Position numbers and translations under genes: made by a program
Shown here: positions 1 to 10,059 of the stretch, piece after piece
Numbering within the stretch: position 1 is the first letter of the stretch
How the letters are laid out: each line of letters opens with the position of its first letter
Assembly (NCBI GenBank): GCA_903915465.1
Contig: CAIWTA010000046.1
Location: 1 to 64,000 of the forward strand
DNA from: an uncultured Bacteroidales bacterium
GTDB lineage: Bacteria; Bacteroidota; Bacteroidia; Bacteroidales; FEN-979
Direction of reading: 5' to 3'
DNA: 64,000 nucleotides
The notes under the pieces: generated by a model
Database searches by the model: none
What the model was told of the DNA's origin: nothing
What the model saw: only the letters and a program-made list of their open reading frames with translations

Positions 1-66
1 CAAAAAGTTATTATTTTTGAAGTTCCTATAATTTCCTTGAGGTGGGGCACTCTGCGAGACTCAGCG
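1..66. repeat. Partial copy (tail only) of a dispersed repeat also present at 63619-63681
   Basis: caaaaagttattatttttgaagttcctataatttccttgaggtggggcactctg closely matches caaaaagttattattcttgatgttcctctatttttctataggtgggccactctg at 63619 onward. Confidence 0.7.
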
Positions 67-123
67 AGAAAAAACATGATTGAATATCAAATAATTACAT
101 CAAGTTATATAGTAGACGCTTAA

Positions 124-218
124 GCGCAGAGATTAGAAATTGTTTACGTATCTTGTAAATCCATTTTTCAAAACCGGCACATTAAAAAGTAATACAATTG
201 CTAATAATTTCTCTGCGC
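124..218. repeat. Imperfect inverted repeat of the CTCTGCG/CTCAGCG type upstream of the POT transporter
   Basis: gcgcagagatta (124-135) versus taatttctctgcgc (205-218), followed by ctcagcggtttc. Confidence 0.5.
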
Positions 219-374
219 CTCAGCGGTTTCATTTTATTACACCGGAGGTATGAATTCATCTTGTTTCTACAGCAAGAACCATATGACTTATTCATTTTGT
301 TACTTTCCGTTGCAGCTCAGCTTCAAAAATCTTGATCAATCCAGCACCTCAAAAAAAGATACTGCCAGTTTGGT

Positions 375-405
375 CTTGTGAAAGATACAAAATTGATTAT
401 TTTTG
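375..405 (+). promoter_or_regulatory. Putative Bacteroidota sigma-A promoter (CTTG-N19-TATTTTTG)
   Basis: -7 box tatttttg at 398-405 fits TAnnTTTG; -33-like cttg at 375-378; lies upstream of ATG 460. Confidence 0.4.
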
Positions 406-459
406 CAATATACTTCCTTCAGACAATCAAATGATTATTCATCAACAATCTCTTTAGCT

Positions 460-2127
460 ATGTTCAAAGGACATCCAAAAGGACTTTTTGTCGCATTTTT
501 TACCAACATGGGGGAGCGGTTTGGCTACTATACTATGCTGGCCATTTTTGTCTTGTACCTTCAGTCAAAATTTGGCTGGTCAACTACTCAAGCCGGTCAT
601 GTCTATGGTTTCTTCCTGTTCGGAATTTACTTTTTACCCCTTTTAGGTGGATACATTGCCGATAATGTACTCGGCTATGGAAAGACCATTTTGATGGGGA
701 TTATCATAATGTTCATAGGTTATGGTTTACTTGCGATGCCCGGGACGGGTGAATATTTCATCTACTTCGCGCTGGCAGTGATTTCGCTGGGTACCGGGTT
801 TTTTAAAGGGAACCTTCAGGCACTGGTGGGTAATTTATATGATGATGCGAAATTTAGTAAGTTCAGGGATTCTGCATTCAATATTTTCTATATGGGCATC
901 AATATCGGAGCATTTTTTGCCCCGAGCGCTGCAGAAGGCATGAGAAACTGGGTTCTCCGGATGAGCGGTTTTACATATGACCCGGCAATTCCTGATCTTG
1001 CCCATAAATTTTTGAACGGAACGCTGAAAAACACTCCCCAGCTTGAACAATTTGCCAGCACTCAGACAGGCGCTCATTTTGCCAACCTGACAGAATTCTG
1101 CCACCAATATATCACAAGTATCGGACAAGCCTATAATGCCGGTTTTGCTGTCGCTGCAGTAAGCATGATTGCTTCGCTTCTGATCTTTATCGGTTTCAGA
1201 AAATATTACAAACATGCCGATGTCACACACAAGCAAAAGAAAGCAGGAAATCTACAAATGGTAGCAGATCTCACACCAGCGCAAACCAAAGACAGGCTGA
1301 TTGCCCTTGGGTTGGTCTTTTTTGTTGTGATGTTTTTTTGGATGGCTTTCCATCAAAATGGCTTTACACTTACCATTTTTGCAAGGGATTACACGGTAGC
1401 TACGGTTTCGAAAGGTACTGCAATCATCTTCAACCTTTCCACCTTCCTTCCAATTTTGATCACTGCTTTAGGAGTTTTCCTTTTAGTAGGTAAAGGACAC
1501 TCCGGTAATATCAGGATACTTGGAGCAGTGGGGTCTATCGGCGCCATCGCAATTGGCAGCTATACAATCAGCAGATTATTACCAGAAAAAAATCCCATCT
1601 CTCCAGAGATTTTTCAACAGTTCAACCCGATTTTCATTGTGTTCATGACACCAATAATAATCGGCTTGTTTGCATATTTCAGGAAATATGGCAAAGAGCC
1701 TTCTTCGCCTCAAAAAATCGGTATCGGTATGCTTATTACTGCTGCCGGGTTCCTGATCATGGTTCTTGCTTCCCAGGGACTGATGAGCCCGAAAGAGCTT
1801 GCATTGCAAGGCGGAGTGTCAGACACTCTGCGTTCGCCTTACTGGCTTATCGGAACCTATTTTACTTTGACCATTGCAGAGTTATTTTTAAGTCCGATCG
1901 GTATTTCCTTTGTTTCAAAAGTGGCACCACCTCAGCATAAAGGGCTGGCACAGGGAGGTTGGTTCGCAGCTACCGCAATCGGAAACCTGATGGCTGGTTT
2001 TATCGGTCCTTTCTGGGACAAATGGCAACTCTGGCAATTCTTTACGCTGTTGGTCGCATTGACACTTCTTTCAGCGATAATCATGTTCTCCATTCTAAAA
2101 CGGTTGGAAAAAGCTACAACCAGTTGA
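460..2127 (+). CDS. POT/PTR2-family proton-dependent oligopeptide MFS transporter
   Basis: FKGHPKGLFVAFFTNMGERFGYYTMLAIFVLYLQ POT signature and many TM segments; ATG at 460 preferred over TTG at 403. Confidence 0.9.
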   Translation: MFKGHPKGLFVAFFTNMGERFGYYTMLAIFVLYLQSKFGWSTTQAGHVYGFFLFGIYFLPLLGGYIADNVLGYGKTILMGIIIMFIGYGLLAMPGTGEYFIYFALAVISLGTGFFKGNLQALVGNLYDDAKFSKFRDSAFNIFYMGINIGAFFAPSAAEGMRNWVLRMSGFTYDPAIPDLAHKFLNGTLKNTPQLEQFASTQTGAHFANLTEFCHQYITSIGQAYNAGFAVAAVSMIASLLIFIGFRKYYKHADVTHKQKKAGNLQMVADLTPAQTKDRLIALGLVFFVVMFFWMAFHQNGFTLTIFARDYTVATVSKGTAIIFNLSTFLPILITALGVFLLVGKGHSGNIRILGAVGSIGAIAIGSYTISRLLPEKNPISPEIFQQFNPIFIVFMTPIIIGLFAYFRKYGKEPSSPQKIGIGMLITAAGFLIMVLASQGLMSPKELALQGGVSDTLRSPYWLIGTYFTLTIAELFLSPIGISFVSKVAPPQHKGLAQGGWFAATAIGNLMAGFIGPFWDKWQLWQFFTLLVALTLLSAIIMFSILKRLEKATTS

Positions 2128-2183
2128 TGCGGAAATTCCTGATCTACTTAAACTCTTTTCTCAGGAATGACAGATTGTAAACA

Positions 2184-3134
2184 GTGAACAAAGAAGAATT
2201 TTCCTGGGGAAACAACCGCCGGTATAATTCATATTCGGAATATATCAGGAAACTCTTTGGTGAGAGAGTACAAAAAGTTGCCGTGGATGCAGGTTTCACC
2301 TGTCCTAACCGCGACGGAACGAAAGGTATTGGTGGGTGTACTTATTGCGATAACGAGGCTTTCAACCCTTCCTACTGCGATCCGAAGGAATCCATTACTG
2401 AGCAGATCCGCAAAGGAATTGAATTTCATGCTGTAAGGTATCGTCGTGCTGCCCAATTCCTTGTCTATTTTCAACCCTTCAGCAACACCCATGCTTCCAT
2501 TGAAGTACTGAAAGAAAAGTATGAAGAAGCGTTGCTATACCCGGGAGTTGTCGGACTTGTAATTGGAACACGCCCGGATTGTGTGGATGATGAGAAACTC
2601 AGTTACCTTTCCGCACTGGCAAAAAATTATTTTATCCAGGTTGAATATGGCGTAGAAACAACAAATGAGGCCACCTTGACCAGGATAAACCGGGGCCATA
2701 CTTTTGAATTATCCCGAAAAATAATTGAGAAAACACATTCCCTGGGAATTCGCACAGGAGCCCATTTCATCTTCGGTTTGCCAGGTGATACCCTGGAAGG
2801 GATGATGGAAATGGCAGGTCAAGTCTCCTCTTTGCCGATCGATACAGTCAAATTCCATCAACTTCAAATCATCAAAGGAACGGTACTTGAAAAAGAATTC
2901 CAGGCTGATCACTCAGGATTCCATCTCTTTGGCCTCAATGAATACATTGATTTTATTGTGAGTTTCACAGAAAAGCTCAATCCTTCAATCGTCATCGAGC
3001 GATTTACCGGGGAAGTCCCGCCAAGGTTCATTGAAAGTCACAATTGGGGATTGTTGCGGAATGATGAGATACTCCGGCTGATCGAGAAAGAGTTTGAGCG
3101 GAGAGATAGCTGGCAGGGGAAGAATCATATCTGA
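2184..3134 (+). CDS. TIGR01212/YhcC-like radical SAM protein
   Basis: CPNRDGTKGIGGCTYCDNEAFNP radical SAM motif; GTG start. Confidence 0.9.
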   Translation: MNKEEFSWGNNRRYNSYSEYIRKLFGERVQKVAVDAGFTCPNRDGTKGIGGCTYCDNEAFNPSYCDPKESITEQIRKGIEFHAVRYRRAAQFLVYFQPFSNTHASIEVLKEKYEEALLYPGVVGLVIGTRPDCVDDEKLSYLSALAKNYFIQVEYGVETTNEATLTRINRGHTFELSRKIIEKTHSLGIRTGAHFIFGLPGDTLEGMMEMAGQVSSLPIDTVKFHQLQIIKGTVLEKEFQADHSGFHLFGLNEYIDFIVSFTEKLNPSIVIERFTGEVPPRFIESHNWGLLRNDEILRLIEKEFERRDSWQGKNHI

Positions 3135-3204
3135 GATCTGAGCACCGAACTCCGATAGAAAACCGGCTCTCGGATCTCGGATCTCGGATCTCGGATCTCG
3201 GATT
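3127..3204. repeat. GATCTGA/GATCCGA heptad tract arranged as an inverted repeat between convergent genes
   Basis: atatctgagatctgag ... ctctcggatctcggatctcggatctcggatctcgg. Confidence 0.85.
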
Positions 3205-3219
3205 TGCCAGTTTCACTGA

Positions 3220-3993
3220 TCAATTGAACGTTCCGCCAAGGTACTGCTTAGTCTTCTCCATTTTCGGATTTTCAAAAATCATAAAATTTGTACCCTGTTC
3301 TATTACTTCACCCAGGTACATGAATACCACATAATCAGCAATTCTTTTCGCCTGTCGTAAAACATGTGTAACCAGCACGATGGTATAATCTTTTTTCAGT
3401 TCAACAAACTTCTCCTCGATGCTTTGACTTGAAATAGGATCCAATGCAGAAGTCGGTTCATCCGCCAGGATGATATCGGGACTCACTGCCAGGCCACGGG
3501 CCAGACAAAGTCTCTGCTGCTGCCCAATGGATAAGTTAGAAGCAGGTTCCCGCATACGGTATTTCACTTCCTCCCATAAATTTGCCTGTTGCAGGTAACT
3601 TACCACTTGTTTGTGCAGGTCTCTTCTTTTCTTTACACCTTTCAGTTTTAAAGCATAAGCCACATTATTATAAATGTTCATAGGAAGCGGATAGGGTCGC
3701 TGGGAAAGCAAACCCATGTGTTGCCGAAGTTGATAAATATCTTCTTTGGCCTCCAATACATCATTTCCATCAATCATAACTTTACCGCTGACTTTCAACT
3801 CAGGATACAGGTCAGTCAAGCGGTTCAGGCATTTCAGCAAGGTGGTCTTTCCACAACCGGAAGGACCGAGTATTACTGTGATTTTGTTCTTTGGAATCTC
3901 AATATTGATATTTTTCAGGATTTGGGTTTTCCCGGCAGCGACATTCAGGTTAACAATGCTTATTTTACTGGTGTTTTCCATATTGATTGGCAC
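3220..3993 (-). CDS. pstB: Phosphate ABC transporter ATP-binding protein
   Basis: Walker A GPSGCGKTT, ABC signature LSIGQQQRLCLAR, next to PstA/C/S. Confidence 0.93.
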   Translation of the reverse strand: MPINMENTSKISIVNLNVAAGKTQILKNINIEIPKNKITVILGPSGCGKTTLLKCLNRLTDLYPELKVSGKVMIDGNDVLEAKEDIYQLRQHMGLLSQRPYPLPMNIYNNVAYALKLKGVKKRRDLHKQVVSYLQQANLWEEVKYRMREPASNLSIGQQQRLCLARGLAVSPDIILADEPTSALDPISSQSIEEKFVELKKDYTIVLVTHVLRQAKRIADYVVFMYLGEVIEQGTNFMIFENPKMEKTKQYLGGTFN

Positions 3994-4001
3994 TTCCGCT
4001 A

Positions 4002-4859
4002 TTAAAAATTGATTTTTGTTTTATGATATCTTTTTCCCAATCCCCTGGAGAATAAACTTACAATTAAAATTATCAGGGTGAGTATAAGAGCTGAAGCATA
4101 AGCACGATTTTGCACTTCAGGTACCGGTGATGCCAATTGGAAGAAGATGGATAAAGGCAAAGTGGCAACCGGTTCCATTAAAGAATTCGGAAGATTATCG
4201 GTATATCCTGCTGTAAAAAGAACTGAAGCAGCATCGCCTATGGCACGTCCAAAAGAGAGAAGGATGGCAGTGATTATTCCGGAAAACGACTGGCGGGTAA
4301 AAATTTTAAAAGCCACTTCCGATTTATTGGATCCCAACGAATAGGATGCTTCCATCAGCCCAACAGGAATGGTCCGGAGAATTTCATCCATGGAGCGGAT
4401 CATTATGGGCAGAATAAATAATGTTACGGTCAGCATCCCAGCCAGAAGGGATGTCTGAATTCCCAGGAAAATCATCATACTGAATCCGAATGCTCCATAA
4501 ACGATGGATGGAATTCCCCAAACAAGATCCAGGATAAAACGGATCACACCAACCAGCTTTTTCTTTTGAACAAGGAAGACATTCATATACAGTGCAACCG
4601 GCAAACCGATGATAAAAGCCAGAAAGGTTGCGCCAAAAGCGAGCGATAAGGATCCCAGAATAGCATTGAGTATACCACCTCCTTTTCCATAATAATAGCC
4701 GCCCGATGGAATCTGTGATATCATTTCCCATGAAATTGCTTTGATTCCTTTTTCAAAGATGCTATAAATGATCAAAGCAAGGATAAGAAGAATAAAATAA
4801 GTCGAAAAGACCATCAGGACTTTGAAAATTGCTTCTTCTATTTTCCGGGATCTTTTCAT
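4002..4859 (-). CDS. pstA: Phosphate ABC transporter permease PstA
   Basis: BPD permease with EEA-like loop (MEASYSLGSNKSEVAFKI); operon context. Confidence 0.9.
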   Translation of the reverse strand: MKRSRKIEEAIFKVLMVFSTYFILLILALIIYSIFEKGIKAISWEMISQIPSGGYYYGKGGGILNAILGSLSLAFGATFLAFIIGLPVALYMNVFLVQKKKLVGVIRFILDLVWGIPSIVYGAFGFSMMIFLGIQTSLLAGMLTVTLFILPIMIRSMDEILRTIPVGLMEASYSLGSNKSEVAFKIFTRQSFSGIITAILLSFGRAIGDAASVLFTAGYTDNLPNSLMEPVATLPLSIFFQLASPVPEVQNRAYASALILTLIILIVSLFSRGLGKRYHKTKINF

Positions 4860-4861
4860 TT

Positions 4862-5752
4862 CTAGTATTTATTATAACGTGCAATGAAGAAGTGCATGAT
4901 CAGGTTGAAAAACAGTGAAACGGCAAGCAGTATCAAAGCGGCAAACATTAGCGCAGAATCGTATCGCGGGATAGAAAGCATCTCTCCATAGTTATTTGCA
5001 ATAAGGGCTGGCAGAGTATATCCTGGATCGAAAACACTTTTGGGAAGCTTTACTACATTTCCCACGACCATCAGTACGGCCATTGTTTCACCAAATGCTC
5101 TTGCCAATCCGAACCCAAATGCAGCAATTATCCCGGGGAGTGATTTCTTGATAACAACATGCTTGACTGTTTGCCACTGTGTGGCTCCCAACGAAAGTGC
5201 TGCTTCTTCCAATTCGATGGGAACAGCCTGGAAAACTTCAATCAGAATGTTCAGTATAAAAGGAATGATCATGATGGAAAGCACCAATGCCGCTGCCAGT
5301 ATACTATATCCCAATGTATTCACACCAAAAAAAGGTCCCAGATAGTGGGAAATAAAAGGAATAATCACAAGGATTCCCCAGACTCCGTAAACGACAGATG
5401 GAATTCCAGCCAATATATCAATTGCAGGGTGCATTATCCGAAGAAATCGCTTTTTGGTATAGTGCGTAACATAGATGGCTGTAAGCAAACAGATCGGTGC
5501 TGAAAGTAGCATGGCGAGCAATGTAACCCAGATAGAACCAACGATGAATGGAAAGAAACCAAACTTTCCGATTCCCGGCTTCCATTCTTTGGAAAAAAGA
5601 AGATCAGAAAGATTATAATCGTGAATCAACAGGAAGGATTTCAGGTATAATCCTAAAAAAAGCAAAAAGGGCAAAGAAGCAACCAGCAACAGGCTGACGA
5701 TCATCCAGGTATAGTTGACCCGGTGTCTTTGATTCCTGTTTAGTAAGTACAT
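4862..5752 (-). CDS. pstC: Phosphate ABC transporter permease PstC
   Basis: EEAALSLGATQWQTVKHVVIKKSLPGI; operon context. Confidence 0.92.
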   Translation of the reverse strand: MYLLNRNQRHRVNYTWMIVSLLLVASLPFLLFLGLYLKSFLLIHDYNLSDLLFSKEWKPGIGKFGFFPFIVGSIWVTLLAMLLSAPICLLTAIYVTHYTKKRFLRIMHPAIDILAGIPSVVYGVWGILVIIPFISHYLGPFFGVNTLGYSILAAALVLSIMIIPFILNILIEVFQAVPIELEEAALSLGATQWQTVKHVVIKKSLPGIIAAFGFGLARAFGETMAVLMVVGNVVKLPKSVFDPGYTLPALIANNYGEMLSIPRYDSALMFAALILLAVSLFFNLIMHFFIARYNKY

Positions 5753-5785
5753 TCTAAGGGATTATTGATCACAGATGACCTGTAG

Positions 5786-6769
5786 TTATTTCAATTTAGC
5801 CAGACTGTTTTGAATTTTCTCATTGGAAAGAGTGACATACCCTGCCTCAGTTAAATACTTCTGGCCGTCTGTCAGGATCCACTGCAGGAAAGCAAGAACA
5901 ATTTTATTCTGAGGTTTTCCTGCAGCAACAAGGTAAAGATCACGGGCAGGTGGAGAAGGATAAATTCCACTCTGAATGGCTTTCATCACCTGATCAAGGG
6001 TTTTGTAAATGCTTTCTTCCTGATCAATTTTCCCATTCCCATTCAAATCAATTGGAATAACAGCCAGCCCTGGATAGACTTTACGGGTGTTCATGTCGAA
6101 AATAAAGTTCAGGTTATTGAACCCGATTCCATTCTCAGTTTTGCGAATTGCATCAGCAACACCCGGGTCACCGTTCACACCTAACCCGAGCAAATCCTCT
6201 TGCTTCTTTCCCATTAAATATTTAGCCCACATTTCTGCTGCACCGCATGCATCCGAGCGGGTAAATGGCTGCAGTGTAACTTTTGAACTATTATTTACCG
6301 CGGAACCCCAAGTTGTGATCTTCCCGGAAATAAAAATATCAAAGAATTTCTGTTTTGTCAACCCTTTTGATAAGAGATCCTTCAATACAGGATTACGCGC
6401 ATTTACTGTAGGTAGTACAGCATCCCTTGCAACTCCGATATACCACGCACCTTTGGCTCTTTCTTCAGGGCTTAATTCCTTGGAATACATCCCAAGATCG
6501 ACCATTCGTGATAAGGCATCTGCCATTCCTTTTCCAGCACCTCCTGCAGAGATATTTATGGTCACGTGAGGATGAAACTTTTTAAATTCCTCCGCCCATC
6601 TCACAGTCATTGGGTAAAGCGCAAATGCGCCGGAAATGGTGATTTTCCCTTTCATATCGTCAGACTTCTGGCCAGCTTTGCTCCCTTCCTGAGTATTGCA
6701 GGAAATAAGAATACATGAAAATACAAAATATGCCAGAAAGATTCCGATGAAAAGACATTGTTTATTCAT
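5786..6769 (-). CDS. pstS: Phosphate ABC transporter substrate-binding lipoprotein
   Basis: Signal peptide with ISCN lipobox; KGKITISGAFALYPMTVRWAEEFKKFHP; TRSDACGAAEMW. Confidence 0.9.
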   Translation of the reverse strand: MNKQCLFIGIFLAYFVFSCILISCNTQEGSKAGQKSDDMKGKITISGAFALYPMTVRWAEEFKKFHPHVTINISAGGAGKGMADALSRMVDLGMYSKELSPEERAKGAWYIGVARDAVLPTVNARNPVLKDLLSKGLTKQKFFDIFISGKITTWGSAVNNSSKVTLQPFTRSDACGAAEMWAKYLMGKKQEDLLGLGVNGDPGVADAIRKTENGIGFNNLNFIFDMNTRKVYPGLAVIPIDLNGNGKIDQEESIYKTLDQVMKAIQSGIYPSPPARDLYLVAAGKPQNKIVLAFLQWILTDGQKYLTEAGYVTLSNEKIQNSLAKLK

Positions 6770-6852
6770 AGAAGCTGACTTTTACCTGAAAGCAAAATAT
6801 TTCTCCTTCTGGATTGAAAGAAATTGGTTTATTTCAAAAAACACAAAATTCA

Positions 6853-7827
6853 TTAAATGAGTTGATTGATGATGTCTTCAACCTTAATACCATCGGCTTC
6901 AGCTTTGTAATTCTTGACTAACCTGTGTCGCAAAACAGCAGTAGCCACAGCTTTTACATCTTCGATATCAGGAGAATACTTTCCGTTCAGTGAAGCATGA
7001 CATTTAGCACCAAGAATAAGGTATTGGGAAGCTCTCGGACCGGCTCCCCAGATAAGATATTGATTTGAAATAGGGGCAGCAGCATGTGTTTTTGGTCTGG
7101 TTTTGGACACCAGTTCAACTGCATAGTGATAGACATTATCGGGGACCGGAATTTTCAATATTAACCCCTGAAAAAAAAGAATCTCTTCAGAATTCATTAC
7201 AATCTGAGGTGATATCGATTGGTTGGATGTTGTGGATTTGACAATTTTGATCTCCTCATTAAATGAAGGGTAATCCAGCCAGATATTGAACATAAACCGG
7301 TCCAGTTGGGCTTCCGGCAACGGATAAGTTCCTTCCTGTTCGATCGGGTTTTGGGTGGCAAGAACAAAAAATGGTTCCTCCAGTATATAAGAAAATCCAG
7401 CCACGGTGACGGATTTTTCCTGCATCGCTTCCAGCAATGCCGACTGTGTTTTTGGAGGAGTTCTGTTGATCTCATCGGCCAGGATGATATTGGCAAAAAC
7501 AGGGCCTTTGATGAATCTGAATTTGCGATTTTCATCCAGGATTTCTGTTCCAATGATATCAGAAGGCATAAGGTCAGGGGTAAATTGAATCCGGCTATAA
7601 TGTAACCCCAACGCTTTGGAAAGCGTGTTTACCATCAATGTTTTTGCCAATCCTGGAACACCGACAAGAAGACAATGTCCTTTGCAAAAAATTGAGATTA
7701 AAAGGTTTTTTACGACCTCATCCTGCCCAACAATTACTTTGGCAATTTCAGATTTCAGCTGATTGTATTTTTTAACCAGTGCTTCAACAGCTTCGACATC
7801 AGAAGAAAAGTTCATAGTTTTTTCCAT
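6853..7827 (-). CDS. MoxR-family AAA+ ATPase
   Basis: LLVGVPGLAKTLMVNTLSKAL, ADEINRTPPKTQSALLEAMQE; ATG at 7827 overlaps the preceding stop (TAATG). Confidence 0.93.
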   Translation of the reverse strand: MEKTMNFSSDVEAVEALVKKYNQLKSEIAKVIVGQDEVVKNLLISIFCKGHCLLVGVPGLAKTLMVNTLSKALGLHYSRIQFTPDLMPSDIIGTEILDENRKFRFIKGPVFANIILADEINRTPPKTQSALLEAMQEKSVTVAGFSYILEEPFFVLATQNPIEQEGTYPLPEAQLDRFMFNIWLDYPSFNEEIKIVKSTTSNQSISPQIVMNSEEILFFQGLILKIPVPDNVYHYAVELVSKTRPKTHAAAPISNQYLIWGAGPRASQYLILGAKCHASLNGKYSPDIEDVKAVATAVLRHRLVKNYKAEADGIKVEDIINQLI

Positions 7828-9188
7828 TATTTTTTTTGCCAGGACCTTTGGAATTCGCAATTGGCATAAAGTCCTTTGATACTGATATAAGTTCTGCTTA
7901 TCTTTCTATTGATCCATCCATTAATCACATCCGATTTTTTTGTTTCCAGCGCCCATTGCTGCAGCTTATCATAATCCTGCTCAGGATTGGCCTTATGAGG
8001 AAGTGTCCTCTCTTTTAAATAGTAGATTCTGAATTCATCCTTTCCACGATCAGTCTTGTACATGACTGTGGAAGAGATATCCCCTACTTTCATTTTATCA
8101 ATAACAAGAAAAATTTTCGGATCCAATTGACTCGCATCAAACTTGCTGTTGCCATTGGCCCCATTGATAATCAGTCCCCCATTGTTTTTGCTCAGATCAT
8201 CGGAGAATTTCGTTACGGCATCTGAAAATGCGATCTTTTTATTCCGGATCACCTTCCCTAAACTGTCGAGAAGCGATTTCGCCTGGTTCATACTTTGATT
8301 GGAGAATTTAGGTTGAAGGAGGATATGCCTGACGTTGATGTATTCTCCTTTTCTTTCAATCATCTGAATAAGATGAAAACCATCTTCTGTCTCCACGATG
8401 TCGGAAACTTCGCCGGGTTTAAGTTTAAATGCAGCTGCCTCAAACTCTGTCCGCATTTCACCTCGTTTAAAAAGTCCCAGTTCACCACCTTTTTTTGAAG
8501 AACCCGGATCCTCAGAATAGAGAATTGCCAGTGTCGAAAAATCATCTCCATTCTTTATCCTTTCCTTGAAACTCTTCAATTTTGCCTTTACAGTTTCTTT
8601 TTCCTGCTCTCCCAAAACAGGGTGTTTTGCAATCATTCCTATTTCATATTCTGCGGATACTTCAGGAATACTGTCCTTGGGCAATTTCCTGTAGAAAGTT
8701 TTGACCTCAGAAGGTGTCACAGTTACATCTTTTGTGATTTTTTGCTGCGTCATTTCTATCATCATTTGTTCTTTAATGATTTCCCGCATCTCATTTTTGA
8801 ATTCCACCATTGTTTTTTGATAGTATTCCTCTAACTTTTCCTGCGACCCTGCCTGTGACAGCAAGTAGCGTAACCGCCGATCCATCTCTGATTCAACCTG
8901 GATATCATTAACTTTTGCGCTGTCTATCTGCGATTGGTTCAACATCAGTTTCTGGAAAAGTAAATTTTCAAAGATCTGGCACTTTACCTTCTCAGCGCTA
9001 CCTTTGATATTTCCCTGCATCCTGTATTGAAGATATTGTGCTTCAACTTCTGATTTCAGCACTATATTGGCACCCACAACAGCGACTACTCCATCAATCA
9101 CAGAATCATTAACCGACTGCGCAGGGATGGCAGAGGCGACAACCATTAACAGGAAAATATAAATTGAACAATTCAACAATTTCTTCAT
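7827..9188 (-). CDS. SurA-like periplasmic peptidylprolyl isomerase
   Basis: N-terminal SurA-like segment plus two parvulin-type regions (SEDPGSSKKGGELGLFKRGEM; VRHILLQPK). Confidence 0.88.
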   Translation of the reverse strand: MKKLLNCSIYIFLLMVVASAIPAQSVNDSVIDGVVAVVGANIVLKSEVEAQYLQYRMQGNIKGSAEKVKCQIFENLLFQKLMLNQSQIDSAKVNDIQVESEMDRRLRYLLSQAGSQEKLEEYYQKTMVEFKNEMREIIKEQMMIEMTQQKITKDVTVTPSEVKTFYRKLPKDSIPEVSAEYEIGMIAKHPVLGEQEKETVKAKLKSFKERIKNGDDFSTLAILYSEDPGSSKKGGELGLFKRGEMRTEFEAAAFKLKPGEVSDIVETEDGFHLIQMIERKGEYINVRHILLQPKFSNQSMNQAKSLLDSLGKVIRNKKIAFSDAVTKFSDDLSKNNGGLIINGANGNSKFDASQLDPKIFLVIDKMKVGDISSTVMYKTDRGKDEFRIYYLKERTLPHKANPEQDYDKLQQWALETKKSDVINGWINRKISRTYISIKGLYANCEFQRSWQKK

Positions 9189-9213
9189 GTATATTTTTTT
9201 AACGATAACCCTG

Positions 9214-10053
9214 TCAGAATATTTCAAAATCGTTATTTTTCAAGGCTTTCTCATAAATGTCGTTATGCATTTTCTGGATAAGGTCAATTTTCCTTTTATT
9301 TATGATTATGTTCTTTACCCTTTCTTTCTCAAAGCTTAAAGGAGAAATGGATTCCTTGATTTTAAAATCGCGGAATCTGACCAAATAGGTGTACAAAGAG
9401 TCCTGGTATTCAAGATCCCGGTGGTTCTTCAGAAACTCTTCCTGGTTATACGTTTTTATAGGAATCTGCTTCAGCAAATCATTAAATAAAAGCCAATTCT
9501 GATCATCCAGAAAATAATCTGCCGCGTACTTCTCGCATTCTTCTGCAAAATGGGTCCTGTCTGAGGAGTTATCGGCATTAAGAAGCTTTTTAAACTGTTT
9601 TATATGGGTAGATTTGATTGGGATTTTCACATATTGTATCTGAACGATATTGTCTTTTAAGAGGAAGTTCTGCTGGTTTGCGGAATAATAATTTTCAACC
9701 TCTTCATCCGAAACCAAAGTATCAAGTTTCTGTTTGACTAATTCATTCTCGTAAGTAAAGGTGATCAATGAATTCCTGTAATTCTTCAATTGTTGCGAAA
9801 ATTCCATTTGTTCGCTGGAAAGGTTTTTCTCTGCCTGATGAATGATCAGACGCTGATGAATCCAGGTTTCAATATAATTTTTTGCGAGAGTTAAGCTGTC
9901 CTTTGCATTAGTACCAACAGGAATCACACCTTTCAGGTCAGATTCATACAGATAATCATCATAAACTTTTGCCAGAGGTCTTTCGGTTTTCATTTTGAAA
10001 AAGCCTGAACAGCCACAAAGAAGAACCAGTGTAAGAAGCAGAATCTTTTTCAA
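9214..10053 (-). CDS. Lipoprotein related to PpiC/SurA N-terminal domains
   Basis: LVLLCGCSGF lipobox; LAKVYDDYLYESDLKGVIP...; sits between two PPIase genes. Confidence 0.65.
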   Translation of the reverse strand: MKKILLLTLVLLCGCSGFFKMKTERPLAKVYDDYLYESDLKGVIPVGTNAKDSLTLAKNYIETWIHQRLIIHQAEKNLSSEQMEFSQQLKNYRNSLITFTYENELVKQKLDTLVSDEEVENYYSANQQNFLLKDNIVQIQYVKIPIKSTHIKQFKKLLNADNSSDRTHFAEECEKYAADYFLDDQNWLLFNDLLKQIPIKTYNQEEFLKNHRDLEYQDSLYTYLVRFRDFKIKESISPLSFEKERVKNIIINKRKIDLIQKMHNDIYEKALKNNDFEIF

Positions 10054-10059
10054 ATCAGC

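Noticed and set aside
3028-3216. 62-aa ORF
   Set aside because: Antisense to the radical SAM gene and built from heptad repeats (PRSEIRDPRSE)
6853-7827. MoxR/VWA conflict or maturation system
   Set aside because: No DUF58 or VWA partner genes nearby; likely an ordinary MoxR ATPase
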